A DNA stretch of 64,000 bases from VRUE01 sp035605695 (GTDB lineage Bacteria; Actinomycetota; Thermoleophilia; Solirubrobacterales; 70-9). Within the stretch, counting starts at the first letter, position 1; each line of letters begins with the position of its first letter. This document shows, in pieces, positions 1 through 7,546 of this stretch. Where the stretch lies: assembly GCA_035605695.1 (NCBI GenBank), contig DATNGZ010000017.1, forward strand, positions 18,140-82,139. The letters are read 5' to 3'. Position numbers and translations under genes: made by a program. Below the pieces are notes generated by a model. It was given only the letters and a program-made list of their open reading frames with translations, searched no databases and was not told the origin of the DNA.

Positions 1-1074
1 GCCAGGGGAGAGGCGGAAGTCGCCCGACGGCCAGATGCCGAGGGCCTCGAAAGGTGAGATCTGGCCGAAGAGGTTGCCGAGGCCGGGGCCGTTGGGGTCG
101 AAGGTCTCGAAGCTGTGAAAGTCGAGCATGCGGCCGATCTCTGGGGCGATCAAGATGGCGAAGAGGAGAACTGCATAAAGGACAGACCGCCAGGCGGCGG
201 GTGGCGAGCTGCCGAAGCGGCTCAGAACGAGTTCCGCAATTGCCCAGATGATTGCGGCGCCGATCAACCAGATCAGCCCGGGGAAGCTGTAGGTGTAAAC
301 GGACCCCGCTGCTAGAAGAGCTGCAGGGACGAAGCGGAGTGGTAGTTCGCGCCAGGTGGGATTTTGCGATCCCTCCCTCAGGGCGAGAACGAAGGCGAGG
401 AAGAAGAGGGCTTGGATCGTCTCCTTGAAGGAGCCTTGGGCGAAGTAGGAGGCGACCATGTAGGTGAGGCCGACTACGAGCGATGCCGGGATGCGCAGGT
501 AGGCGGGCTGATCGCGGAAGGCCGTCAGGGCCGTGAGCGAAGCGAGGACCGCCACGGCAACTGTCAGGCCGGTGAAGCCCTGGACGATGTTGATACCGAG
601 GCCCTTGGTCAGGGCTACGGCTATCGAGTGGGGCCCGAGCGGATAGCCCTGGTGCAGGAGCTGGGAGCCCTCGCCGTGGGCGAGGCGATCCGCCGCCAGC
701 AGGTGCTGGGACATGTCCGGGTTGAAGCTGGTGCCGAGGATGCCGAAGTGGCCTGCGACGGCGAACGGCAACGCGGTGGCGAGGAGGGCCAGAAGGGCTA
801 TCGGCCAACCGGCTTGCAGCGCCCCTCCCCCCGCTTCGAGCCGCTTCCGAAGATATAAAACAGACGCCGCAAAAAGCACCAGGACGAGGACTGCCGAGAC
901 CGTCCCATCGCCCGGCAGGCGCACGGTTCCCCAGCAGACGGCGCAGAGCAGGGCCAGGCCCACGGCCGGGGCCAGCCACGACCATTGCCGCACACCGCAG
1001 AGCGCGATCGCCGTCTGGCCGATCGCCAGCGAAGCAAAGCAAACGACCAGCACGGCTGCGTAGGTCCCGATCAC
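1..1074 (-). CDS. Polytopic membrane protein, C-terminus cut by window edge
   Basis: This frame stays open from a GTG at 1074 to the window edge (358 codons, no stop). A TAG lies five codons upstream of the GTG, so the start is well constrained. The translation is very hydrophobic, with about nine or more predicted membrane helices, and carries a soluble-looking stretch around residues 120-155 (FNPDMSQHLLAADRLAHGEG). That layout, with acidic and His residues in an extracytoplasmic loop after the first helices, resembles GT-C-fold lipid-linked glycosyltransferases or polymerases of actinobacterial cell envelopes, but I do not recognise a specific family. It is co-directional with the subtilase operon, about 40 bp downstream of it, so it may be transcribed with it. 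The coding potential is convincing; the function is inference. Confidence 0.72.
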   Translation of the reverse strand, partial: MIGTYAAVLVVCFASLAIGQTAIALCGVRQWSWLAPAVGLALLCAVCWGTVRLPGDGTVSAVLVLVLFAASVLYLRKRLEAGGGALQAGWPIALLALLATALPFAVAGHFGILGTSFNPDMSQHLLAADRLAHGEGSQLLHQGYPLGPHSIAVALTKGLGINIVQGFTGLTVAVAVLASLTALTAFRDQPAYLRIPASLVVGLTYMVASYFAQGSFKETIQALFFLAFVLALREGSQNPTWRELPLRFVPAALLAAGSVYTYSFPGLIWLIGAAIIWAIAELVLSRFGSSPPAAWRSVLYAVLLFAILIAPEIGRMLDFHSFETFDPNGPGLGNLFGQISPFEALGIWPSGDFRLSPG

Positions 1075-1114
1075 GAGGCGGCGAGCCTAATCAACCGCCA
1101 AGCCGTCTACACGA

Positions 1115-1411
1115 TCAGGGATTCCCGGGGCCGAAGTCCGGCGGCGCCTCGGTGGCGACGGCGAGCACGGTTTTGCGGATCTCAGGCGGCAGGCGGTCGA
1201 GCGGCAGCTCGCCCCCTCTCTCTGCCGAGCGCTCGGAGCCCTCGAACAGGCGCTCCATCTCTTGCAAGGGGGCAGCGATCGAGAACGAAATCCCGACCAT
1301 CGGCCCAACCTCGAAGCCCTGCTCGGTGAAGAAGCGACGAGCGCGCTCGTCGCTTGGCGAGCGCATCAAGACGAGAGCGGAGTGCTGCTCAGCGCCCATC
1401 CTGGGTCCCAA
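1115..1411 (-). CDS. Stand-alone propeptide/inhibitor-like protein
   Basis: This 98-residue protein starts at ATG 1411, eight bases after the stop of the subtilase gene, so the two are almost certainly one transcript. Its first half (SPSDERARRFFTEQGFEV, then SFSIAAP, then an amphipathic helix ending in LFEG) matches the predicted beta-alpha-beta propeptide segment of the adjacent protease (EATAKLRAGGFEV...INIAAP...FEQAFET). Its second half (PLDRLPPEIRKTVLAVATEAPP) resembles the end of a pro-kumamolisin or S8 propeptide. There is no signal peptide. S8/S53 propeptides act as intramolecular chaperones and inhibitors, so a trans-acting inhibitor, chaperone or immunity role is plausible. The resemblance was found by eye. 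The inhibitory role is inference. Confidence 0.7.
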   Translation of the reverse strand: MGPRMGAEQHSALVLMRSPSDERARRFFTEQGFEVGPMVGISFSIAAPLQEMERLFEGSERSAERGGELPLDRLPPEIRKTVLAVATEAPPDFGPGNP

Positions 1412-1419
1412 TCAGCAAC

Positions 1420-2886
1420 CTAAACCGGGCCGCACTCCTCCTTGGCGAGCTGCACCGCGACAGCGGCGTCGGCCAGCCCGGCGCCAGTCGCGAGGTCGTA
1501 TCCGGGACCCGCGGGATTATTGAAACGCGGATTGTTGCTGCCGGTTGTGACGTCGCGGGCACTGCGCATAAGGATGTCCCTGATCTCGCTCTGTTGCAAC
1601 CGCGGGCAAGCCTGCTTAATCAGAGCGCAGATGCCCGCCAGCTGTGGCGCCGCCGCCGATGTTCCGCTGAACGCCGCCCAGCCGTCATTTTCAGCGGTTT
1701 CATCCCCTTGTGGAAACGGCGCACCGGCGTTCTCCCGGTCCATTTCATCGTCCGGCTGGACGGGCAGCATGATGTAGGCGGCATGGGGAAGCATGCCGAC
1801 GAGCCCCGAGAGGTCGGGGACTTCGCGCCCCGGGTATATCTGGCTGGCAAAGCCACTCGCGTAGTCGGAGGCGCGCATGGCGCCGTCAGCTTCCACGTAG
1901 ACGCCGCCGGCCGAGATCACATCGGGGTGCTGGCCGGGAAAGCCCCAGTGTCCGTTACCGGCGCTGAAGACGACAATGATCCCGCTCGCAACTGCCGTCG
2001 CAACCGCGGCGGCAAGCGCCTGGTTGACGGCGCTCAGCGGCCCGCTCTCAAGATCGAAACCCCAGGAGCAGCTGATCACGTCCGGGCGCAGGCTGACGGC
2101 AGCATTGAAACCCGCGGTGCTGTTGGTGGAGGTGTTCTTCACCATCGTGAAGTCGATCTCCGGGGCGGCGGCGAAAATGTTGGCCGACTCGCCGGTGCCG
2201 TGCCCGCTCTCGTCGTCGCTTGGATTTTGCGAGGCCGGCGCGAGCACCACTTGCCCCGGCCTGTATCCCTGCTGGGCAAAGTATGGGTGGCTGTACCAGC
2301 CGGAATCGACCATGGCGACGCTCACCCCCCGGCCCGTTATCCCCTCGGCGTGGACGCTGTCGGCATTGAGCTGCGCCGAGACGTCGTGGGGAACCTCGAG
2401 ATGCCAGTAGCCCGGTTTGGGCGGCGAGGCGCTCTCGTGGTAGTAGACCGGTTCCTCGATCGCGACGCCCTCGAGCACGTCCGCGAACTCGGTGTCGTGC
2501 GTCGCGATCAAGCCTTGGACCTCGGTGTCAGGGCATTCGACGAACGTCGCCGTGTCCTCCCTGGCCCCTTCCTTGATGACCGGGCGCTCTTCGGGCTCAA
2601 GACGAGTTTCAAACGCTTGCTCAAAATGATCGGACGGCGCGGCGATGTTGATTGTCGTCGGCGTTACCTGCAGGACCTCGAAGCCGCCTGCCCGCAGTTT
2701 GGCCGTCGCCTCCTCGATCAGGGAACGTGGCGAGGTGAAGTTGGCGACCGTCTCCTGGTTAACGACATCGGCTGCAAACAGCGAGACCTCGCCCACCGAG
2801 TGGGGGGAGGCTTGCGCGAAGAGGCGATCTGGCAACCCGGTCATCTGAAGGAACTGACTTCTATAAGAAACTTTGATTAAGCGCAA
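1420..2886 (-). CDS. S8-family subtilisin-like serine protease with propeptide-like N-domain
   Basis: Subtilase of about 488 residues. Visible catalytic motifs are Asp194 (AMVDSGW), His229 (GHGTGES), oxyanion Asn311 (SAGNGHWG) and Ser409 (SGTSAAAP), numbering from a TTG at 2886. Residues about 50-105 form a propeptide-like alpha/beta segment, and no export signal is visible at the N-terminus, so the enzyme may act inside the cell. The start at 2886 is chosen because AGGAGA lies four bases upstream; the frame remains open to a TTG at 2937, and an ATG at 2844 is also possible. The next gene encodes a free copy of the propeptide-like fold, suggesting a protease-regulator pair. A divergent AraC-type regulator begins within 100 bp. 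Family assignment is firm; substrate is unknown. Confidence 0.88.
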   Translation of the reverse strand: MRLIKVSYRSQFLQMTGLPDRLFAQASPHSVGEVSLFAADVVNQETVANFTSPRSLIEEATAKLRAGGFEVLQVTPTTINIAAPSDHFEQAFETRLEPEERPVIKEGAREDTATFVECPDTEVQGLIATHDTEFADVLEGVAIEEPVYYHESASPPKPGYWHLEVPHDVSAQLNADSVHAEGITGRGVSVAMVDSGWYSHPYFAQQGYRPGQVVLAPASQNPSDDESGHGTGESANIFAAAPEIDFTMVKNTSTNSTAGFNAAVSLRPDVISCSWGFDLESGPLSAVNQALAAAVATAVASGIIVVFSAGNGHWGFPGQHPDVISAGGVYVEADGAMRASDYASGFASQIYPGREVPDLSGLVGMLPHAAYIMLPVQPDDEMDRENAGAPFPQGDETAENDGWAAFSGTSAAAPQLAGICALIKQACPRLQQSEIRDILMRSARDVTTGSNNPRFNNPAGPGYDLATGAGLADAAVAVQLAKEECGPV

Positions 2887-2978
2887 CAGGTCTCCTGCGT
2901 TTTTCAGACTCCACGGGGACAACACGCGAGGGCGCAACGCGGAGGAAGAGGGCAGCGAGCCTGCCTAGACTTAAGGCG

Positions 2979-3413
2979 ATGGCCCACGTCCCTCCCGCCC
3001 GTCACCTGCTGCGCGCCAGGGACCTCGCCGACGCCCGCTACTTCGAGCCGCTGGGCGTCGACGACCTGGCCGCTGCCGCGGGGCTCTCGCGCGCCCATTT
3101 CAGCCGCGAGTTCCGCCGCGCCTTCGGCGAGTCGCCCCACGCCTACCTGCTGACCCGCAGGCTGGAGCGGGCGGCGGCGCTGCTGCGCACAACCGATCGC
3201 TCGGTCGCCGACATCTGCCTCTCGGTCGGCCTGCAGAGCATCGGCTCCTTCACGACCAGCTTCAGTCGCACCTTCGGCCTCTCGCCCACCGCCTACCGGG
3301 CCAAGCACCCGTCCGCCGCCAGCGGCGCCCTGGTCCCGGGCTGCGTCGTGCGCGCCTACGCGCGCCCCCAACACCGCACGTTTCGAGAAGACAGCCCGCG
3401 CGTCCCCGCCTAG
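2979..3413 (+). CDS. AraC-family transcriptional regulator (DNA-binding domain only)
   Basis: The 144-residue protein consists almost entirely of the double helix-turn-helix AraC/XylS domain: LGVDDLAAAAGLSRAHFSREFRRAFGESPHAYL is the first HTH and RSVADICLSVGLQSIGSFTTSFSRTFGLSPTAYR is the second. No ligand-binding domain is present; short AraC proteins of this type are common in actinobacteria. It is followed 40 bp later by a VOC-family gene on the same strand, and this pairing recurs widely in actinobacterial genomes, suggesting the regulator controls its VOC neighbour. It is divergent from the subtilase gene, so it could also act on that promoter. The last 30 residues are Arg-rich and probably disordered. 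Confidence 0.88.
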   Translation: MAHVPPARHLLRARDLADARYFEPLGVDDLAAAAGLSRAHFSREFRRAFGESPHAYLLTRRLERAAALLRTTDRSVADICLSVGLQSIGSFTTSFSRTFGLSPTAYRAKHPSAASGALVPGCVVRAYARPQHRTFREDSPRVPA

Positions 3414-3455
3414 CATCGCCGTCGACCTTGCCGTTCAACCAAGGAGACGCAGACG

Positions 3456-3881
3456 ATGATCAGAATCGCCAATGCCCAGCTTTGGGTCCACGACCAGGAG
3501 GAGGCGCTTGCCTTCTACACCGAGAAGGTCGGCATGGAGGTTCGCGCCGACGTCACCCTGCCCGAGATGGGCGATTTCCGCTGGCTAACCGTGGGGCCTC
3601 CCGGCCAGGAAGACGTATCGATCGTGCTGATGGCGATCCCCGGCGCGCCGGTGATGGACGAGGAGACCGGCAATCAGGTCCGCGAGCTGATGGCCAAGGG
3701 CTTCGCCGGAACTGTCTTCCTCACCACCGATGACTGCCAGGCTTCTTACGAAGAGCTGAAGGGCCGCGGCGTCGAGTTCACCGAAGCGCCCGAGGAGCGC
3801 CCCTACGGCATCGACTCGGGCTTCCGCGACCCGTCCGGCAACAACATCCGCCTCGCCGAGGTGAGGATGGCCGGGGTCTGA
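3456..3881 (+). CDS. VOC (glyoxalase/bleomycin-resistance fold) family protein
   Basis: The 141-residue protein has the paired beta-alpha-beta-beta-beta modules of the vicinal-oxygen-chelate superfamily: it opens with an alpha/beta segment (IRIANAQLWVHDQEEALAFYTEKVGMEV) and ends with the typical GIDSGFRDPSGNNIRLAEV. A strong ribosome-binding site (AAGGAG) lies about eight bases before the ATG. It follows an AraC-type regulator on the same strand. Members include lyases, dioxygenases and drug-binding proteins, and metal ligands vary, so the substrate cannot be named. A tRNA-Val gene on the opposite strand lies just downstream. Confidence 0.9.
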   Translation: MIRIANAQLWVHDQEEALAFYTEKVGMEVRADVTLPEMGDFRWLTVGPPGQEDVSIVLMAIPGAPVMDEETGNQVRELMAKGFAGTVFLTTDDCQASYEELKGRGVEFTEAPEERPYGIDSGFRDPSGNNIRLAEVRMAGV

Positions 3882-3905
3882 ACGACGCTTCCGGGGCCGG
3901 GACGA

Positions 3906-3978
3906 TGGGCGCTACTGGGCTCGAACCAGTGACCTCCAGCTTGTCGAGCTGGCGCTCTCCCAACTGAGCTAAGCGCCC
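3906..3978 (-). tRNA. tRNA-Val(GAC)
   Basis: The minus strand folds into a complete cloverleaf: acceptor GGGCGCT/AGCGCCC (7 bp), D arm GCTC/GAGC, anticodon stem CCAGC/GCTGG with loop TCGACAA, and T arm ACTGG-TTCGAGC-CCAGT. The anticodon is GAC (Val). The discriminator base is A and no CCA is encoded. Position 33 is C where almost all tRNAs have U. The gene is monocistronic. Confidence 0.93.
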
Positions 3979-3988
3979 GGGACCCCTG

Positions 3989-3994
3989 AATCTA
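3989..3994 (-). promoter_or_regulatory. Possible -10 element for tRNA-Val
   Basis: The minus strand reads TAGATT ten bases before the tRNA 5' end, matching the actinobacterial -10 pattern TANNNT. A convincing -35 hexamer at the right distance is not obvious. Confidence 0.35.
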
Positions 3995-4104
3995 GCAGCG
4001 GCGCGTGGGCCAACGACGCCTGCGCGCCGCAGCCTCAAGCCCGCCGCCGCAAGTGCCGATGCAATGGGTGCAACTTTCAACTAACGCGGTGTTTCTTTAT
4101 GCAG

Positions 4105-4178
4105 CGACCGATTAAGGCTTGAGGACTGACGAGCCAGGGAAACAGAGTCTCGCTGGTGGCACGTCCTTCGGAATCAAA
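4105..4178 (+). ncRNA. Candidate structured RNA upstream of a terminator
   Basis: The stretch from 3979 to about 4275 has no clear gene. Inside it, GATT (4109-4112) can pair with AATC (4172-4175), GAGGAC (4121-4126) with GTCCTT (4163-4168), and GCCA (4133-4136) with TGGC (4157-4160). CGAG/CTCG and CCAG/CTGG pairings compete with the last helix. An intrinsic terminator follows directly. It could be a small RNA or a leader of the downstream hypothetical gene. It does not match a riboswitch class I know. Confidence 0.25.
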
Positions 4179-4200
4179 GGGCCCCGAAAGGGGCCCTTTT
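4179..4200 (+). terminator. Rho-independent terminator
   Basis: A GC-rich hairpin, GGGCCCC-GAAA-GGGGCCC, is followed at once by TTTT on the plus strand. It would end transcription coming from the VOC gene or from the candidate RNA just upstream. Confidence 0.65.
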
Positions 4201-4275
4201 CCGTTCCGCTGGAGACCCAAATGACAGCTATCTCTGTCGCCGACGACTGACTGGGCCGAATTTGGACTATGCGGC

Positions 4276-4866
4276 GTGCAAAATCCTCCCCCTTTCCCGC
4301 GTTTCCATACCGTGGACGCAGTCAGCCAGCAGGGGCAGCTTCTCGTCGGGCATAGATCCCCACAGGGCGCGCAGCCGGAACGGACGGCGCCCGGCGAAGC
4401 CAACAGCGAGCGGAAGCAGCGGATTTTCCGCCTGCCATTGCTTCGCGGTAGATCTGGGCTGACGCTTCCGCTCGATAGGGCCAGCCGAGACGAACGCGCC
4501 GAGGAGAGGGAGCGCGAAAAGCGGCTGGTCGCGGTCGAGGCAGCGGAGCAGGCTTTCTACCGGACGCCGGCGGGGCGGGCGCGGCTCGCCTACAGGCGAG
4601 GCCATCGCCTCTTCCAGTACGAACTTGAGATCAACGAGCTGCCGCCAACGGTTGTCCCGGGCCTGGCCGGCGCGCCCGCCCTGGTGACCACCGATCCGGT
4701 CGACATCCTCAACTCGGTGACGGTCGAGGGCTGGAAGCTGGTCACCGGAAAGTTCATCCACTCCGAGATGCGCAACGGAGCTGTCGGTTGCTACCTCTTC
4801 AAGCGCTCGCAGAAACGCCGCCTCTCGATGAACAACCCCTGGCAGGACCCTCGCGTCGTCAGCTGA
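4276..4866 (+). CDS. Hypothetical protein with C-terminal DUF4177-like domain
   Basis: The second half is clearly coding: AFYRTPAGRARLAYRRGHRLFQYELEI, then TTDPVDILNSVTVEGWKLVTGKFIHSEMR and a terminal GAVGCYLFKR. This matches a small actinobacterial family in which a TPAG.A...G...FQ motif precedes a 'GW.LV....YLFKR' DUF4177-like fold. The function is unknown. The start is uncertain: the frame is open from GTG 4276, but the first 50-60 residues look non-conserved, and a TTG at 4438 would give about 142 residues. A highly charged helix (DERAEEREREKRL) precedes the domain. It converges with zwf, whose stop lies about 20 bp away. Confidence 0.6.
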   Translation: MQNPPPFPRFHTVDAVSQQGQLLVGHRSPQGAQPERTAPGEANSERKQRIFRLPLLRGRSGLTLPLDRASRDERAEEREREKRLVAVEAAEQAFYRTPAGRARLAYRRGHRLFQYELEINELPPTVVPGLAGAPALVTTDPVDILNSVTVEGWKLVTGKFIHSEMRNGAVGCYLFKRSQKRRLSMNNPWQDPRVVS

Positions 4867-4884
4867 GCACGCAGTTCGCCGCTC

Positions 4885-6354
4885 TCAGGAATGGTCGTAG
4901 GGCACGTGCCAGCGGCGTGGCGTGAGTAGATCATCGACCGGCTCGGGTCCCCATGAACCCGGCTCGTAGGGTCGCAGCGGGGAGGGATCGCGCACGACCG
5001 GGTCGGCCACTTCCCAGAGCCGCTCGATCGCTTCGGAGGTCGTGAAGAGCGTGCGGTCGCCGACCATGACGTCGTGGATCAGCCGCTCGTAGGCGTCCAG
5101 CGCCTGCTGGGACCCGCCCAAGCTGTCCGCATAGCTGAAACGCATGTGGCCTTCGCCTAGCCGCAGCGCCGGCCCGGGAACCTTGGCGAGGAAGGAGGCC
5201 TCGATGCTACCGGGGTCGCCAAGCTCGAAGGTCAGGTGGTCGTGGCCGAACGCCTCGGCAATCTGGGTGCAATCGAGCGGGAACATCCGCCGCGGGGGTT
5301 GGGAGAAGGCGACCGTGAGCACGTGGTGGTCCTCGGCCATGCGCTTGCCGGAGCGCAGGTAGAAGGGGACGCCCTCCCAGCGCCAGTTGTCGACGAAGGC
5401 GCGCAGGGCGACGAAGGTCTCGGTGTCGGAGTCCGCCGCGACCCCCTCCTCGTCGCTATAGCCGTCGTACTGGCCGCGAACCACGTCGCCGGGCGCGAGC
5501 GGCACCATCGAATCGAAGACCTTGCCCCGCTCCGCCATCAGCGCCTTGGCGTTGAGCGAGGTCGGCGGCTCCATCGCGATGAAGCTGAGCACCTGGAAGA
5601 GATGGGTGACGATCATGTCGCGGAAGGCGCCGGTTTCCTCGTAGAAACTCCCCCGCATCCCAATCGAAAGCGTCTCCGGGACGTCGATCTGGATGTGATC
5701 GATGTGGTTGCGGTTCCAGACCGGCTCGAACATCCCGTTGGCGAAGCGCATCGCCAGCAGGTTCTGCACCGCCTCGCGGCCGAGGTAGTGGTCGATGCGG
5801 AAGACCTGCTCCTCCTCGAAGACCGAGTGGACGAGCGCGTCGAGCTCACGTGCCGAGGCGAGATCGCGGCCGAACGGCTTCTCCATGATCACCCGGGCGC
5901 CACTGCCGAGACTAAGCCGACCGATCCCCTCGATCACGCCCGCGTATGCGGCCGGCGGCAGCGAGAGGTAGTGGAGGAGCTCGGCGCCGTCGGCAAGCTC
6001 GTCCCTGGCCCCTGCGACGACCTCGCCAAGGTCCTCGAATCCGTCACCGAGCGTGGCGCTGCGCAGGCTCGCCACGAAGCGGTCCAAGGACTCTCCCGGT
6101 TCTGGCCTGCGCCCGGAATTGCAGACCGCGTCGCGCACAAGGGTGACGAACTCCTCGTCGCTGAGGCCGGCCCGCGAGGCGCCGATCAGCGCGAAGCGCT
6201 CCGGCATAAGACCCGCCTCGAAGAGGTGGAAGATCCCGGGCAGCAGCTTGCGCTTCGCCAGATCCCCGGTCGCCCCGAAGAGCACGATTACCTGATCGTG
6301 CGGAATCGTCGGCGATGCCGCCGTCCTTGGCGCCTCTGCGACGTTGACCGCCAT
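4885..6354 (-). CDS. zwf: Glucose-6-phosphate 1-dehydrogenase
   Basis: This enzyme oxidises glucose-6-phosphate to 6-phosphogluconolactone with NADP+, the entry step of the oxidative pentose phosphate pathway. The N-terminus has the nucleotide-binding motif GATGDLAKRKLLP, and the substrate/active-site signature RIDHYLGREAVQN is intact (His and Lys/Asp positions present). The 489-residue length is normal. ATG 6354 is chosen because it is preceded by a GAGGTG-like site and fits the family N-terminus; upstream in-frame sequence belongs to the overlapping sigma-factor gene in another frame. It is the last gene of an operon DGPF protein - ECF sigma - zwf, about 30 bp after the sigma stop. Confidence 0.95.
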   Translation of the reverse strand: MAVNVAEAPRTAASPTIPHDQVIVLFGATGDLAKRKLLPGIFHLFEAGLMPERFALIGASRAGLSDEEFVTLVRDAVCNSGRRPEPGESLDRFVASLRSATLGDGFEDLGEVVAGARDELADGAELLHYLSLPPAAYAGVIEGIGRLSLGSGARVIMEKPFGRDLASARELDALVHSVFEEEQVFRIDHYLGREAVQNLLAMRFANGMFEPVWNRNHIDHIQIDVPETLSIGMRGSFYEETGAFRDMIVTHLFQVLSFIAMEPPTSLNAKALMAERGKVFDSMVPLAPGDVVRGQYDGYSDEEGVAADSDTETFVALRAFVDNWRWEGVPFYLRSGKRMAEDHHVLTVAFSQPPRRMFPLDCTQIAEAFGHDHLTFELGDPGSIEASFLAKVPGPALRLGEGHMRFSYADSLGGSQQALDAYERLIHDVMVGDRTLFTTSEAIERLWEVADPVVRDPSPLRPYEPGSWGPEPVDDLLTPRRWHVPYDHS

Positions 6355-6385
6355 CACCTCAGCCTTGCAGAACTGGCCCGCGGGC

Positions 6386-7546
6386 TCAGGCCACTTCGGC
6401 CAGGCGGCGGGAGAGAAAGCGGCGGTCCGGTTCTGAGTGGGCCAGCTCAAGCGCGCGCTCGTAGGCGGCGCGGGCCTCGGCGGCGCGACCGAGGCGGCGC
6501 AGGAAATCGGCGCGGGTTGAGTGGAGGTAGGGGTAGGAGTCCAGGCCGAGGTTCTCGATCGCCTCCAGGCCAGCCTCGGGGCCATCGGTTTCAGCCACCG
6601 CCACGGCTCGGTTCAGCGCGACGACCGGTGAGTCGGTGAGCCGGGTCAACTCGCCGTAGAGGGCGGCGATCTGCGGCCAGTCGCGGGGCTCGTCGGCGTG
6701 GAGTGACGCGATCGCGGCCTGCACCACGTAGGGACCGCGGCCACGCAGGGCAAAAGCGCGGCCGAGCGAAACACGCCCCTCCGCGATTCGGGCCGCGTCC
6801 CAGAGCGACCGATCTTGATCGGCCAGGAGCACCAGGTCGCCGTCGCGAAAGCGCGCCTCGCGGCGAGCCTCGAGCAGCAGCATCATCGCCAGCAGTCCGT
6901 GGACCTCGGGCTCGTCGGGCATCAGCTCGGCCAGCGCCCGGCCAAACCTAAGCGCCTCGGTCGCGAGCTCGCCGCGACCGCCGTAGCCCTCGTTGAAGAT
7001 CAGGTAGACCACGGCAAGCACGGCGACGGTACGGTCGGGGAGCAGGTGATCGGGTGGCACTCGAAAGGGGATGCCGGCGGCCTTGATCTTCTTCTTGGCG
7101 CGGACCAGGCGCTTCGCCATCGTCTCCCGGGGGACGACGAAGGCCCGGGCGATCTCGTCCGTGCCGAGGCCGCCGAGCGTGCGCAGGGTGAGCGCGACCT
7201 GGGCCTCGGTCGAGAGCGCCGGGTGACAGCAGGTGAAGATCAGCTCCAAGCGCTCATCGGGGAAGACTGTCTCTTCGAGCTCGTCTTCCACGGCCCGCGG
7301 CACCTCCAGCAGCTTCGTCTTGTCGGCGAGCGTCCGCTCACGGCGGATGCGGTCGATCGCGCGGTTGCGGGCGGTGGCGATCAGCCAGGCCGCCGGGTTC
7401 GCCGGCGTGCCTTCGTGTGGCCAGCGCTCAGCGGCGATCGCGAACGCGTCCTGGGCGGCCTCCTCGGCGAGGTCGAAGTCGCCGAGGAGGCCGATCAGGG
7501 TGGCGAGGACGCGGCCCCACTGCTCGCGGAAGACCCGCTCGGTCAG
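6386..7546 (-). CDS. ECF42-type RNA polymerase sigma factor with C-terminal TPR-like extension
   Basis: The protein has sigma-2 (VFREQWGRVLATLIGLLGDF, then DLAEEAAQDAFAIAAERW, PAAWLIATARNRAIDR) and sigma-4 (LTLRTLGGLGTDEIARAFVV) regions. A long helical repeat C-domain (about 200 residues, ending in LGRAAEARAAYERALEL) is typical of ECF42. The next upstream gene encodes a DGPF/YCII-like protein, the usual ECF42 partner. The conserved N-terminus begins at CTG 7546 in a CTGA overlap with the partner's stop; no ATG, GTG or TTG occurs there in frame, the first being GTG 7303, inside the protein and after region 2. I therefore infer CTG initiation, probably coupled to translation of the upstream gene. 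The C-domain probably regulates activity in place of a classical anti-sigma factor. Confidence 0.85.
   Translation of the reverse strand: MTERVFREQWGRVLATLIGLLGDFDLAEEAAQDAFAIAAERWPHEGTPANPAAWLIATARNRAIDRIRRERTLADKTKLLEVPRAVEDELEETVFPDERLELIFTCCHPALSTEAQVALTLRTLGGLGTDEIARAFVVPRETMAKRLVRAKKKIKAAGIPFRVPPDHLLPDRTVAVLAVVYLIFNEGYGGRGELATEALRFGRALAELMPDEPEVHGLLAMMLLLEARREARFRDGDLVLLADQDRSLWDAARIAEGRVSLGRAFALRGRGPYVVQAAIASLHADEPRDWPQIAALYGELTRLTDSPVVALNRAVAVAETDGPEAGLEAIENLGLDSYPYLHSTRADFLRRLGRAAEARAAYERALELAHSEPDRRFLSRRLAEVA

Noticed and set aside
4116..4150. CTGACGA...GAAAC...AGTC resembles a hammerhead ribozyme core
   Set aside because: The bases between CTGACGA and GAAA (GCCAGG) cannot form stem II, and no proper stem III with an NUH cleavage site is present.
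5236..6639. Long plus-strand open frame opposite zwf
   Set aside because: It mirrors the codons of zwf and the sigma gene in high-GC DNA; its residues are compositionally biased and no domain is visible.
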